From contig JAPDOI010001914.1 of assembly GCA_029168955.1 (NCBI GenBank), positions 60,447 through 124,446 of the forward strand: a stretch of 64,000 nucleotides of DNA, in the 5' to 3' direction. Source of the DNA: Aplectana chamaeleonis (lineage: Eukaryota; Nematoda; Chromadorea; Rhabditida; Cosmocercidae). The position numbers were made by a program, and so were the translations under genes. The notes under the pieces are model-generated. The model saw nothing but the letters and a program-made list of their open reading frames with translations, did not search any database and was not told the DNA's origin. Shown here one piece after another: positions 11,552 through 23,082 of this stretch (the first letter of the stretch is position 1; each line of letters opens with the position of its first letter).

Positions 11552-11990
11552 GCAATACTGGCCATTACTTTGGCGTTTTGGCCCAAAAAACGCTAGAAAG
11601 CATTTTCGCTCTTTTTCCATAACTCTGTTCAAAAGGGTCCATTTGGGAATCTAACAAGATATTGGGAATCAGCATCGTGTGCTCTTTTTTCTGGAATAAC
11701 ACATGGCTCCCTCTTAAACAAGATATGTATGCAAAATTAGACAAGAAACAATCAACCCGAATCGCGATTCCGCAATCAAGGAATTCATGAGCGAATGTGT
11801 CCATGCTGTTACGCCTAAATGCTTTGTACAAAGTATGCCAAATAGTGCAAATGCTAAATGAGAGTACTCTCGATCCTGATTCCAAATATTTCTTCAGATT
11901 ATACGAATTGACCGTCATGAACAGAGTTAAGGCAAAAAGGCGCCAAAATTCGCGCAAAACGCAAAAATTATGGCCTCATAGTGCTCTTCT
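11552..11990. mobile_element. MITE inside the foldback element
   Basis: The left end CAATACTGGCCATTACTTTG and the right end (reverse complement begins CACTATGAGGCCATAATTTT) are similar inverted termini. Both continue into a GCGTTTTG-rich stretch and a CATAACTCTGTTCA-like motif. The same layout occurs at the tips of the 48.7-56.1 kb element, which places it in one broad family. It has no coding capacity. Confidence 0.55.
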
Positions 11991-13358
11991 AGACCCGTTT
12001 CTGTAAGTTTTTAACTCTAATGCGGCAGTGAGCTACCGATTGTTTTAATTTTCGACGAAATTAGGGAGACGATATTCACCGTGGACACGTAACTGTGCGT
12101 AACTGAATTTTGTATTTTCGTGAAACGCGAATCGTAATTTAGCGAAAATGAGAAATTTATAGTGGACCTATACTTTTGCACTGCGCTGTATACCAGAAAG
12201 AATCAGGTTGCCTATGTGAGTTCTAACCAAATTTCAGGGCGTGAAATTGCGGATCGCACGAATTTCTATGTAATATGTGGATTTTGAGTTTTAGATTTGA
12301 CGCCGACAAAGCGTTAATGTACGCGCGGACGAGAATACTCGTCGTCTACAGCTCCGCGGTTTCCTTTATTTTTCACGAACACCGCGAATACTTGAGAAGC
12401 CCAGGATGTGTGAAAGTCATGTCTAGGAACAATGTCCCGACTTCAGTAAGCACAACACAGCAGTCGTACGCTACCGCCTTGTTCTGAAATATAGTTCGTA
12501 AAATTACGAAACAAAATGAAAATCTGAGAAAGTTTTCTTATCAGCAAAACACATGAACTTATCGGGGAAAGGTGAAATGTAGTGGTTATCGACGAGAAAT
12601 CAATCAGTTGTGAAAGACGCACTCGTCATTAGCAATTTGAGTAGCTTTCTTGCGTCTAAACGGTTTGTTACTTGCGTCCTTGTGGTCTCATCCGAAAGAC
12701 GCACTCACCATACACACCCTCGTATGTTACTTGCGTCTTTCATACGTGCAAGTGACAAGAAATGACGTTTTCGACCCTGTAAAGACGCATGTAACAAAGG
12801 AATCGGGCTAATTAGACGCAACAACCTAGGCTGGAAAGTTCTGAGAACTGGAGGTGCGAAGTCCGCAATTATCCGGACGAGGGCATATCGATGCCAGCAG
12901 GAATCTAGGGCACATTCAGAGGGCTATGATGTTGCCACAACCTACATATTCCCATCTGTACACCTGCGTGAAAAAATCGTTGCTGGATCAGCGGATTCAT
13001 ATTTTTTCGAATTTTGTTTTCTGTGAAACGTTGGTCGTTTTCTACACATATCTTTCCTCTCCGAATTGCATTTCGAACAAAATTTGGCGTATGAGTTTTT
13101 GCTATGAATAGGAATGTTATTCGGGTGTTTTCGTAAGAGAGCACGGATTTCGTCAATTTCAGTGTAATGACAGTCATCTGTCAATAGTGAGCCCAGATCG
13201 GACCCTGGGCTCAGAGTTCCGTCAACGAAAAGATCTTATATTTTCGCATCAACGTTTGAGATTTTCTTTGTCGCGTATTCGAAGGCTTGACTCATTCCTA
13301 TCCTGTGTGCGAGCTTTTCGCTTCATTATCATGATGTGAACTGATTTGGGATCAATAT

Positions 13359-14735
13359 CCTCTAGGAAAAATAGTTTTGCAGCTGAGTTTGGTTACTGCT
13401 TTTTCATGACCACTTAGGTATTCTCGCCCACACTGTGAGGTTTAATCGCCACCCTTTTTCTCTTTCATATGTGACAAGCGCGTTGGTAAAGCTTAAATAC
13501 AAATTGTTTGACGTCGGTGCAAAATTGAACATTTGATATCATTATTTTTGCAAACCGAGAAGTTGAACCGTTTTCTATGAAAACTTCCACATGGCTTTCA
13601 GAAATGTTCACTGAAACGCGAATAAACTTTTTCTGTACTATCGTATCCCATTTCTTTTCATTAATCCACATTAAACTGGATTTGAAAGAAATGCCACTAA
13701 AGTGAGGGCGAAGCAATTTTGAAAACAAATTTCTCACCCATTTTTTCTATAATTTCGTCTCAAACTAGTTTTATAATGTAGAAATGTGTGCTCTCATTAG
13801 AAAGTACAGTTATCATCGCTGCATTGCACAGTGGAGCTTTTTAATAAGTGCTGAAACACAACAGAAAAAAACGAAAAATGAAAAATTTCAAAAAAAAAAT
13901 CAGAATTTCTAGTTTTCGTGTTTCTTATATCCTGCTATTTCTTACGGATGCCCACATGAATTTTTCATAGCTAACGTTTTCGGAAAATCTTTTTTTATAG
14001 GAGCTCTACACTCGAAAACCTCATTAAAACTGGTCAAGTCTCGCTTGGAACAATGTTGAGTAAACGATAATTTGGAAATCAGCGATCAAAAATGACCAGG
14101 TAAGTCACTGGTGGTGTCACATGCCTAGCTCTAATAGAAAGCATCAATCAAAATAAAGAAGTAAATTTGCTAGGGTCTTTAAATAGACATTGAATTTCCG
14201 AAAAAAACACCGGTTTTGGAATTTTCAAAAATGCCCGTTCAACCAGAAAATTTTTCGGTGTATTCATTGGTTGTGCATATAAATCATTTGAATCATCATT
14301 ATAACATTTCAACCAGCATAAGCCTGTCTGAGCCGAAGAATTGATTTCACTCGGGCTCTGCAGTGCTGTAGTTGTAATTTTCATCCAATGTATTTTTATT
14401 TCCAGCTCGCAGTTTTCTGACAAAATGTTTTTATAAACGGTGTACCGCATGTTTTGTATATCTTACAATTTTCTTTGACCATAAGCCGTTGTTTTGAAAA
14501 TGTTTATGAACTTCTGAAGACTGAGTCACCCTTTGAGTTCAATTTCTCGAAAAATTTCAAAGTTTTGAAATTTCTTAAAACTTCTCTGGCAGAATCGCTT
14601 GGGGCTGCCTCGAAAGTGTCACAGAAACAGAATCAACCGGGCAAGTCGTTAAACGCGGTAAACCGTTCTTGAATTGGACGCCGCACAAAAACGGCGGCGG
14701 CCGCCGCCTTTTACACCTTGGCAGCCAGCCGCACT
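13359..14735. other. AT-rich DNA without a recognisable gene
   Basis: Short open frames on both strands (for example 13465-13737 minus and 14454-14672 plus) have no recognisable domain or splice context. A poly-A/T patch at about 13865-13910 and ordinary AT-rich sequence make up the rest. Confidence 0.35.
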
Positions 14736-14739
14736 GTAT

Positions 14740-14958
<219 letters not shown>

Positions 14959-15204
14959 CAAAGCCGGGCGGCGCTGAGTTGAAGCAGGGGCGGCGCGGCT
15001 TGTATCAGATTGCTCAAATATCCAGGTGATTCTGCTAGCCTGCTGCTCATATTTCTAGCATCTCCGGCGTTTCCCCCTATACCCGAGAGAAAGAGACGAA
15101 AGAGTTTCGGAGAAGTCGGAGAGGGCAGTTTACGACAATAGAGGTCAGAGAAGGCATAGTCCAAACGCAGGCATCGTCATTCACGTCAAGTTTTGTCCCG
15201 ATTC

Positions 15205-17545
15205 TTACGTGATTTCTCCTGCGATCTGCGAGTGCGAGTAGGGAGCTTCGGGGGTCGGACCTGCTCAGCGCGCGGTCGCGTCGCGGACATTCGCTGTACA
15301 CGGCTCGGCAGCAATCCCTCGGTACAAAGGCTCTCGGCAGTGGACCAATGGTCACCAATGTCAACAGATGAGATTATTTGGTATACGAAAATGAGCAGAG
15401 TATTATTTTGAGAGCAATTTACTCAAAAATCGTCAATAGCCACCAGAACGCTGACAATTTATTAGATTTTATAACTTGGATGCTCTGAAACGAGTAAAAA
15501 CGAGTCACACATGAATATAACCTGAACGTTGAGCTGTTTAATACATGCAATCTCATGAACATGATAGAAATACCGGATATAAAAATAAAAAATGAGCCCA
15601 AGCGTTCCAAGGCGTCCGCATGACGTTTGACGTAACAAAGAAAGCGTATTAGCCCTAAATTTTCACACAACAGGAGCAATCAATATGAAAACTACTAGCC
15701 ATATCGGACTAGACCGTTAAATAAACCAGAAAATGGGGAAATCGAATGATTGCTCCCAACCACCCCTAGAATACTCCATATAATCCGGTGCACTTTTTCG
15801 TTTTGGAGTTAACTTTTTCCGAATACAAAGTTTTGAAATACAATTGAAATTCGCCATTTTCCTTGAGAATACACCAACACCGGAAGAACATACAATGTGA
15901 GACCATACTTCACCAAGGGTGCTGCTGTGCAGCTTAGCCACTCTATCACAGGATCGTCCGTCGATCCCCTGCGTGGAGGCTAAATCTTTGTCGTTCAGGG
16001 GAGGAAATCCCCTGCGTGGAGGCTAAATCTATCGTGTATCGGGTATTTCGGTTGTGGAAATCAGCGTGTATCGGGTATTTCGGGGTGGACATCAGTTTGA
16101 ACCCTATGTGGACGGTGCAGCCTGCGGCTGCCCCGTCGCTCAGGGGAGGAAATCCCCTGCGTGGAGGCTAAATCTATCGTGTATCGGGTATTTCGGGGGT
16201 GGGAATTAGTTTGAACCCTATGTGGACGGTGCAGCCTGCGGCTACTCGTCGCTCAGGAGGAAATCCCCTGCGTGGAGGCTAAGTCTATCGTATATCCGGG
16301 TATTTCGGGGTGGAATTCAGCGTGTATCGGGTGTTTCGGGGGTGGACATCAGTTTGAACCCTATGTGGACGGTGCAGCCTGCGGCTGCGCCGTCGCTCAG
16401 GGAGGAAATTCCCTGCGTGGAGGCTAAATCTATCGTGTATCCGGGTATTTCGGGGGTGGGAATCAGTTTGAACCCTATGTGGACGGTGCAGCCTGCGGCT
16501 GCACCGTCGCTCAGGAGGAAATCCCCTGCGTGGAGGCTAAATCTATCGTGTATCCGGGTATTTCGGGGTGGGGTGGTTTGAACCCTATGTGGACGGTGCA
16601 GCCTGCGGCTATATGCCGTCGCTCAGGGAGAAATCCCCTGCGTGGAGGCTAAGTCTATCGTATATCGGTATTTCGGGGTGAATTCAGCGTGTATCGGGTG
16701 TTTCGGGGTGGACATCAGTTTGAACCTATGTGGACGGTGCAGCCTGCGGCTGCACCGTCGCTCAGGAGGAAATCCCCTGCGCGGAGGCTAAATCTATCGT
16801 GTATCGGGTATTTCGGGGTGGAAATCAGTTTGAACCCTATGTGGACGGTGCAGCCTGCGGCTGCACCGTCGCTCGAGAGGAAATTCCCTGCGTGGAGGCT
16901 AAATCTATCGTGTATCGGGTATTTCGGGGGGGGGGAATGAGTTTGAACCCTATGTGGACGGTGCAGCCTGCGGCTGCACCGTCAGCTCGAGAAATCCCCT
17001 GCGTGGAGGCTAAATCTATCGTGTATCGGGTATTTCGGGGGTGGAATCAGTTTGAACCCTATGTGGACGATGCAGCCTGCGGCTGCACCGTCACTCAAAA
17101 GGAAATCCCCTGCGTGGAGGCTAAATCTATCGTGTTTAATTTTCATGACTGGAACATGAGTGGCTTTCACCAACTAGCTTTGCACCCAAAGAAATCGCAC
17201 GAAGGATGCCACTAATACTTAGAATCATCCAGTCCAAAATAGCGGAGAAAATAGAAAAAATAGCGTAATATTTGCGCGTTACCCGTGAATGAACACAACA
17301 CGTACAGCTCGACAGACATTATGCGATTTTAGGCAATAATGATATTCTCCCTTTGCAATTACTTGTTTTCATTGTTTCAATGTAAGTGGTTGTATTCTCA
17401 TTAGCACTTATTGATTCCTTAGTCGTTTCGCTAATGAGTGTTGCGATGGGGCTGAAATGATAGTGATTAACTGCGCCGCGACCGCGCGTGGAGCAGATCC
17501 GACCCCGAAGCTCCATACCGGTATTCGCGATCTGCCAATCACGTG
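15205..17545. mobile_element. Possible inverted-repeat element carrying the 111-bp minisatellite
   Basis: GGGAGCTTCGGGGGTCGGAC...CGCGCGGTCGCG at 15240-15290 is matched by the reverse complement of 17465-17513. The similarity continues outward weakly (GTGATT..GCGATCTGCGA against GTGATTGGCAGATCGCGA). These 50-90 bp termini enclose the minisatellite at 15985-17133. No target duplication was found and there is no ORF, so this could instead be a chance pairing of two dispersed repeats. Confidence 0.45.
15985..17133. repeat. Minisatellite with about 111-bp and 143-bp units and a 12-bp hairpin in each unit
   Basis: GTTTGAACC(C)TATGTGGAC recurs at about 16095, 16209, 16352, 16465, 16576, 16718, 16828, 16941 and 17050, giving spacings of 114, 143, 113, 111, 142, 110, 113 and 109 bp. 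The longer units carry an extra 31 bp (GAATTCAGCGTGTATCGGG...). Most units hold GACGGTGCAGCC-TGC-GGCTGCACCGTC, a 12-bp inverted repeat with a 3-nt loop. The order short-long-short repeats with a period of about 367 bp. Some units have small indels. Confidence 0.95.
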
Positions 17546-17684
17546 CTCGACCGGCATAAAAGGCGCTTCACCTCATGAGAGCCGCATTTGGCCCAACAGA
17601 GACCGGCCCTGGACAGGGACTTTGAGATCCTAAGAGAAAGGATGTTTTTGAGGAGAGCGGATGACGCTTTCCGGGAAGAGGAGG

Positions 17685-17790
17685 GTGACGCCAGTGATCT
17701 CGAGCAGTGACGTCAGTGTTCAAGGGCCGTGACGTCAGTGCTCCGGAGCAGTGACGGCAGGGCTTCAAGGCAGTGACGGCCCCGATTGGG
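17685..17790. repeat. 22-bp tandem repeat with TGACGTCA palindromes
   Basis: GTGACG starts at 17685, 17707, 17729, 17751 and 17773, exactly 22 bp apart. Two units hold TGACGTCA (17708-17715, 17730-17737), the consensus bound by CREB/ATF-type bZIP factors. A third, isolated TGACGTCA is at 17955-17962. No gene starts nearby, so a regulatory role is not supported. Confidence 0.8.
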
Positions 17791-18063
17791 GAGGGCAAGC
17801 ATCGGTGCTCAGAGGGTTGCCTCCCTGGAGAGCTGCACTACCCCCAGTGTATGAGTTGCTTTCTCTCAAACACTGTGTCACTGCTTCACTTGGTGTTACT
17901 GTTGGAACCTGTACAGACATGATAAGCAGGCTCGTGCATCTCGAGAGAGTAAGATGACGTCACAACGTGGTAAAACATGTCACATTTGTCTAAAATTGAG
18001 GTTACCAAAAAACTGTTAGCACCAATTTGTAGAGAGCTTGCTAAGTTGATTGCAATGATGCCC

Positions 18064-18600
18064 TTAAAGGCAGTGGTCACGATAAAACGTTATCGAAAAA
18101 ACTACAAAATCAGCTTAGATCAAAAACAGCGAAAAACTATGAAGGTAGCGCGGTGAAGAACAGGCTAGAATTAGAGTTATTAGGACCCTAAATTTTCATT
18201 TCGTGCACACGTGCACAGAAAGATCACTGATCTCATGCCAAGCAGTCCAAAATCGTCGACACTCAGAGGACAGAAATAAATGCAAATTTACCTAATAAAA
18301 TAGTCCAACAATGAAAGCAAGCACTTCAGTCAATGTTTTTGAGTAGATGTGAACATAAATCCGAAGTTTCATTGATTGAAACTCGATTTCAAGCCAGTTC
18401 TTGATATTACAGATCATTGATGCCGATAATATGGAGCGGCCTCGTCCACCATCAAAAGACTAGAAAGTTCAGGCTTCAAATTTGGCCCAGAACAGCGTTT
18501 TTTCGCGATTTTTTCTTGTAGGTTCTACTACTCTATACCCAAAAAAGGGGTTAGAGAGGAAAAGAAGACGACCTTAATTGTGCGCGACCACTGCCTTTAA
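18064..18600 (+). mobile_element. MITE, TTAA-ended, copy 1 of an inverted pair
   Basis: Begins TTAAAGGCAGTGGTCACGAT and ends GCGACCACTGCCTTTAA, giving about 15-bp terminal inverted repeats that include TTAA at both ends, as expected for a TTAA target site. It is 537 bp with no coding capacity. It is homologous along its length to 19103-19656 in the opposite direction. A piggyBac-like origin is possible from the TTAA target but not proved. Confidence 0.85.
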
Positions 18601-19102
18601 CATTGTGCCAAACACAAAATTAGGGAAGTTATAAGCAAGGAGCGAAAAAAAGACGATAACGCGTTTTTTTCGTTGATTTGCGAAGATTGACGGTGGGTAT
18701 TGTAAGTTATGCTTCGCTTACGAATCTCAGCATCTCATTGTTAATATGTCAGCGAGTTTTGTAAAGAACTGTCTATCGTGTTGGGGAGCGTAACAAGAGA
18801 CCGGATTCATCATTGCGCAAACCCTGGGTTTGCCGATTTGGGGTTGAGTGCCGGCTCGACCCAATTTTTGGGAGTCATCAATACAATTACCCATCGGAAA
18901 ATGCGTTTGGGTTTGGGTTGGCGGAACCCGAGGCGAGAACAGAGGCCACACAACCCAACCCAAATTGAGCAGGTAGATAACGCGCTCTAGCGCCATCTTC
19001 AGAAATAATAGGATCTGATTTCCAGAAATCGCTTATTATGAGTGCTCCTACTACCTGTATACGTGATTGATCTTCAGTATCTGTTTTCAATTTCTGTCGC
19101 GT

Positions 19103-19656
19103 TTAAAGGCAGTGGTCTCGATCAAATATGCTTGTCGTCTTTTTCTCTCCAAATCCTTTCCTGGGTCTCGAGTAGTAGGACCCATAAAAAAATCGCGAAA
19201 AACCCACTGTTTAGGGCCAAATTTGAAACTTGAACTTTCTTGTCTTTTGATGGTGGACGAGCCCTCTCCACATCATCGGCATCGATGACCTCTTATATCA
19301 AGAAGATCAGCAAGCTTGAAATTGAATGTCAATCAATGAACCTTCGAATTTATGTACACATATAGTCAAAAACATTGACTGAAGTGATGCTTTCATTATT
19401 CAACTGTTTTTATTCGTTAAATTTGCATTTATTTCGTCCTCTGAATGTCGATGATTTTTGACTGCTCGGCATGAGACTGCGATCTGTTTCGTCATCGCTG
19501 TGCACGTGTGCACAGAACTAGCTTCTTTGGGCCCTAGAAACTCTGTTGTAGACCGTTTTTCACCGCGCTACCTTCATAGTTTTTCAGCTGTTTTTGATCT
19601 AAGCTGATTTTTGTAGTTTCTTCGATAACGTTTTTCATTGTGACCACTGCCTTTAA
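19103..19656 (-). mobile_element. MITE, TTAA-ended, copy 2 of the inverted pair
   Basis: Begins TTAAAGGCAGTGGTCTCGAT and ends GTGACCACTGCCTTTAA. Read from its right end it matches 18064 onward (AACGTTATCGAA-AAACTAC, GAAGGTAGCGCGGTGAA). The two copies and the 502-bp spacer form an inverted repeat of about 1.6 kb. The 18601-19102 spacer has no gene; it contains another family end near 18690-18703 (GGTGGGTATTGTA). Confidence 0.85.
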
Positions 19657-20274
19657 TGGACATCTAAAAAACCATCGAATCAATTACTTCCCGAAAAGTT
19701 TTCCATTCTCCAGCCCCTTTGAATCTTGAGACTTCCAACTTATTTTCAAGTCCTTCGCTTTTCTCTAATATTTCCGTCATCATCTCTCATTTCTTCCCTC
19801 TTCTTACATTTCCCGAATTTTCGCTACCTTCAGCCTCTCATATAATTCGTCTGTGCTACTATGATTTAGCTAGTATATATATATGTATATGTATATGTTT
19901 ATTACACTCACGTAAGGCAAATGCACGATAATAATAAGAAGAAATGCAGAGAAAAACTAACAAGACCGGGAGAAAGAAAAAACAGACAGAAAACTTGAGC
20001 AAAAATACTCCTATTCTTCATACACCCTACCAATCAAACAAACGAAGATGTATCTCTAGAAAAGAAGAAACAATCGAAAATGCTATGTTTCGTAGCTAAG
20101 AACCATTTGGGATACCGTCGCCTAAACTGGCCCAAGGAAGCTTGGCGCCGGTGACTCTTCTAGCGATTTTCAGGTATGCGCTACCCGCCCTATGTGGAAA
20201 AGACCTAACCCTAACACTGGTAATTGGCCGACCGAGAAATATTTTCATTATTTCACCTCTAGTTCTCGATGTGA
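19657..20274. other. No recognisable gene; short TA/TG microsatellite
   Basis: Pyrimidine-rich DNA with a small TATATATGTATATG microsatellite at about 19872-19898. The right part (20200-20274) may be the 3' untranslated part of the LINE relic on the minus strand. Confidence 0.35.
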
Positions 20275-20740
20275 CTAGTTTGAATAGGGTGCAAGCCTGA
20301 AAATACTGCTGTTTTCCAGAAGTTTGCGGACCATGCTAAGGTCAAATACTCTGCGCCGAGAATCCAGCGTTGGCAACCCAAAATATTTGTTCCTTAAGTG
20401 GGCCCTGGGTATCTCGGAACTCAGGAAACCACCGATGCGAATCAACAGGTTGCGAGCGAAACTATTCTGGACCTTTTCGAGCGCGCCAGTATCCTTTTTC
20501 TTGTGCGGAGCGAATACTGATGTTCCAGATTCCACAATGGGTCGTATATAAGTCTTATATGCTCGGAGCAGAACCTGTTTGTTTCTAGTGGAGATACCCT
20601 TATAAATCTGAAAAATCCGCCTGTGAGCCGATTGGCATTTGATTTTGACAAGCTCAGAAAAATCCAACTTCCTATCGTAGTGAAAACCGAGGTCTCGAAC
20701 CGAGCCTACCGCTCGCAGCGCGACACCTAGTACTCTTTTC
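20275..20740 (-). pseudogene. 5'-truncated CR1/Jockey-type LINE: C-terminal part of reverse transcriptase
   Basis: The minus frame ending at 20275 reads VRDLGFHYDRKLDFSE, then AYKTYIRPIVESGTSVFAPH and LEKVQNSFARNLLIR, then LPTLDSRRRVFDLSMV. This is the conserved thumb and C-terminal tail of CR1/Jockey-superfamily RTs. The 263-codon frame continues to 21066, but its N-terminal half (20740-21066) does not resemble RT, so the LINE sequence is truncated at about 20710-20740 and the rest is chance or fused DNA. 5' truncation is the usual outcome of LINE insertion. It is related to the longer copy at 59.4-63.2 kb. Confidence 0.85.
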
Positions 20741-21042
20741 TCAGCCCATTTCAAATTTTCTTTCACATTCCATCGTTCTCCTTTTCCTACGACTTCCTTT
20801 TCTTGTTCTTCCGTCCACCTAAGTTTTTTTCTCCCGGAAAGCCGAGCAGAAGGAAATTGATTCCCTATAAGCTGTGGGGAACCAGATGTGATCAATATGA
20901 AGGAAAACATTGTCAGAACTTGCTCTAATGGATTTCTTATAGAAACTGCATAGTGAAACATTTCCCAGGCTTGGGCCGTTCTGTTTTGCAACATTGATTC
21001 TGCTCTATTTTTCTTTTTCGAATATATATGGTGAGTGTATCC

Positions 21043-21168
21043 GCGAAAGGGATAGCTGCGAACCACTCAGCAGGCCGCGCGCCTGTCGCGTGCGCCGATC
21101 GATCATCACATTTCTCGTGGGCGCACATGACGCAGCGCAGTCTGCTGAGGTGTCCGCAGCTATCCCTT
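21043..21168. mobile_element. 126-bp hairpin element
   Basis: AAAGGGATAGCTGCGAAC..CTCAGCAG at 21043-21070 pairs with CTGCTGAGGTGTCCGCAGCT ATCCCTTT at about 21140-21168. The GC-rich inner part (GCCTGTCGCGTGCGCC against GGGCGCACATGACGCAGC) continues the stem. Most of the segment therefore folds into one hairpin, typical of a very short MITE. No target duplication is clear. Confidence 0.65.
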
Positions 21169-21466
21169 TTTTGGTTACCCGAACTATACCCACTGCAGGG
21201 TGTTCTTACAGGTGCCTACGTACATACAGTGTCTTGCTCTACTATGTATAGTGCACCTATTTCAGAGCGTCAGCACCTTCCAAAATTAAAAAAGGCACTT
21301 ATTTCACCCATGGCGTGTTCCGCAATTCCATATTAGTCCGATCGGAAAGAAAGGCTGAACAAGTCTTAATATTCCAGCTTGATAGTGATAAAATTTGTTT
21401 TAATTTTTTCAAATTTTATTAACCCTCCCTTTATAATTTTTTTTTCAGAAGTACAAGGGTTATTAT

Positions 21467-21904
21467 TTAAAGGCAGTGTTCACGATGATTTTCGTCCCCG
21501 AGTTTTTCACATAAAACAATGCGTTGGTCTCCAAGTGTTAGCAAAATTACGAAGAAACGGCGAGAAACGCATTTAAACGTCGTATTTCGAAGACATTATT
21601 CTATAACATGGAATAGTTGTCCGGTTGGATGAACAAGTTCACGGTGGTTGTCACCAGTCGAAAATGGGGCTAATTGAAGATGGAAGAATATTTTGTGCAA
21701 CGCAGGATTAGTTAGGGCTCTAAGGAAAGAACAGAGCAACAGAGAGTAGAAAATTGCAAAGAACGGGTCCACAAAAGATTTCTTTGTCACGGCAAACACT
21801 TCCCGTGATACTTAAGAGGCGGTGTGATACTTAAAGATTTCGCGTACTTCCGGTGCGTTTTTCTCAATTTCTACGTCATTTTAGTTCTGCCCGGGGGCCA
21901 TTTA
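21467..21904 (-). mobile_element. MITE family alpha (TTAAAGGCAGTGTTCACGAT), truncated
   Basis: Starts TTAAAGGCAGTGTTCACGAT and is homologous to the complete copy at 48042-48533, read in the opposite direction. About 70 bp of its other end are missing; they are replaced at 21902 by the start of a different family (TTTAAAGGCATCGT). It has no coding capacity. Confidence 0.8.
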
Positions 21905-22100
21905 AAGGCATCGTACAAGATTAAAACCGAACTTCAGCTTTTGCAATCAGTCGGACTAGTGGACCATAACAATGTCACTCAGAACGTTTGGAGTTTCAAA
22001 ATCACCTCTGAATGAAGATTTGCTTACCTCAAAAGGGCTTCCTGGGTTTGGGGGGCTGGCCTTGGGGTCGATGTTACAAGGAACAAAACTCCGTGGTCGC
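21902..22100 (+). mobile_element. MITE family beta (TTTAAAGGCATCGT), right end missing
   Basis: Matches the reverse complement of the right half of the complete copy at 27863-28302 (CAGTCGGACTAGTGG, GTTTGGAGTTTCAAAAT, GGCTTCCTGGGT). It abuts the truncated alpha copy with a shared TTTAAA. The far end is not present. Confidence 0.65.
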
Positions 22101-22189
22101 TGCCGGACATCGTGCGTTGACGCGTCGTAGGGCGCAACGCACACGCCACTCTATTTCACGTTCGGCATCGATCGAAAGCAGCTGACAGC

Positions 22190-22398
22190 ATTCCTGAAAG
22201 TTTAGGTTCCTGGCAGAAGTGAAGATTTGGCACGACCATTTTTCGAAAAATTAGAAATATACTTCGTTAAAAGGGGAAGGTAAAGAAAATGAAAAAGTTT
22301 TGAAATATTCCCGAGAACGATTTGGCGTAGAATAATTTTATTTCTGGGAAATGTAGTGAAATAGTTGAGAGTATGATTTAGTTTGAACCAGCTATTGA
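22190..22398. repeat. Dispersed repeat, inverted copy at 29547-29767
   Basis: From TCCTGAAAGTTTAGGTTCCT to CAGCTATTGATTAT, about 205 bp match the reverse complement of 29547-29767, including the GAACGATTTGGCGTAGAATA block. The flanks differ, so the edges at 22190 and 22398 are real element ends. The family is unidentified and has no ORF. Confidence 0.75.
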
Positions 22399-22482
22399 TT
22401 ATCTAACTGTTTTGCTCCGCTACGAGAGGTTCATGATTTGGCATAACAATATTTATGAGAAACTCGTTAAAGAAGTGAAATA

Positions 22483-22889
22483 CTTGGTGCATTCGATTTG
22501 TCATGGGTCTCAACTCAGAAGAAACACTAAAGCTCGATGAAATGATGTACCGTAGATTGGGATATGCGCTTTCTTACCAAAAATTTAAAATTAGTGTCGT
22601 TTTGAAAGGCCAAATCACGCGCTCTCTGAAAACTATTGATTGCTCACAGTCGAAGTTTGCTAGTCTGAGCTCCTTGAAAAATTGTGTTGTTGCTCCCACC
22701 ATAATTTTCATTTTTCAGCAAAAATATGTTTGTGTAGTTTCAGTAAGACGCCCGTGATTTGGCCTGTCAAAACCACCCTCAATTTTCACTTTTTAAGAAA
22801 GCGCACATCCGAATCTACGGTACATCATTTCATCGTGCTCTTAGTGTTTCTTCTGGAGTTAAATCCCATGACAAATCAAATGCACCAAG
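22483..22889. mobile_element. Palindromic MITE inserted at TA
   Basis: The 407-bp segment starts CTTGGTGCATTCGATTTGTC and ends with the inverted equivalent. The two arms (about 22483-22625 and 22745-22889) pair along about 145 bp, including AAATGATGTACCGTAGATT and its complement. A TA dinucleotide flanks each side (22481-22482, 22890-22891), consistent with Tc1/mariner-type insertion. It has no coding capacity. Confidence 0.85.
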
Positions 22890-23082
22890 TAATACCTATG
22901 AAAGCGCGTTTTTCTTCCGCCGTTTTTTGCATGAATAAATTTCTAATTTTTTTTTGTCTGTGTTTATCTTGTAGAGCGTTTTAAGCGCTATCTAATACTG
23001 TTAACTTATTTGTAATTAGTATAATCATTAATTCTTTAAAATTATTTATACATGACTTCCGAAGCGCCAACAAAGAGCATTT

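Larger units (their letters stand above)
10345..13358. mobile_element. Foldback-type element, arms about 525 bp
   Basis: 10345-10866 and 12829-13358 are inverted copies. The outer tips share TATTGATCCCAAATCA, the middle shares GAGCCCAGGGTCCGATCTGG (and its complement), and the inner ends share GAACTTTCCAGCCTAGG with minor change. The 2-kb interior has no transposase but holds a 66-bp tandem repeat at one side, related AAGACGCATGTAACAAA motifs at the other (12600-12800), and a separate MITE (11552-11990). No convincing target duplication was found. The arms diverge by substitutions and small indels, so the element is not recent. Confidence 0.85.

Noticed and set aside
20740..21066. N-terminal half of the 263-codon LINE ORF as reverse transcriptase
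   Set aside because: It has no RT motif; the LINE similarity stops near 20710-20740, as expected for 5' truncation.
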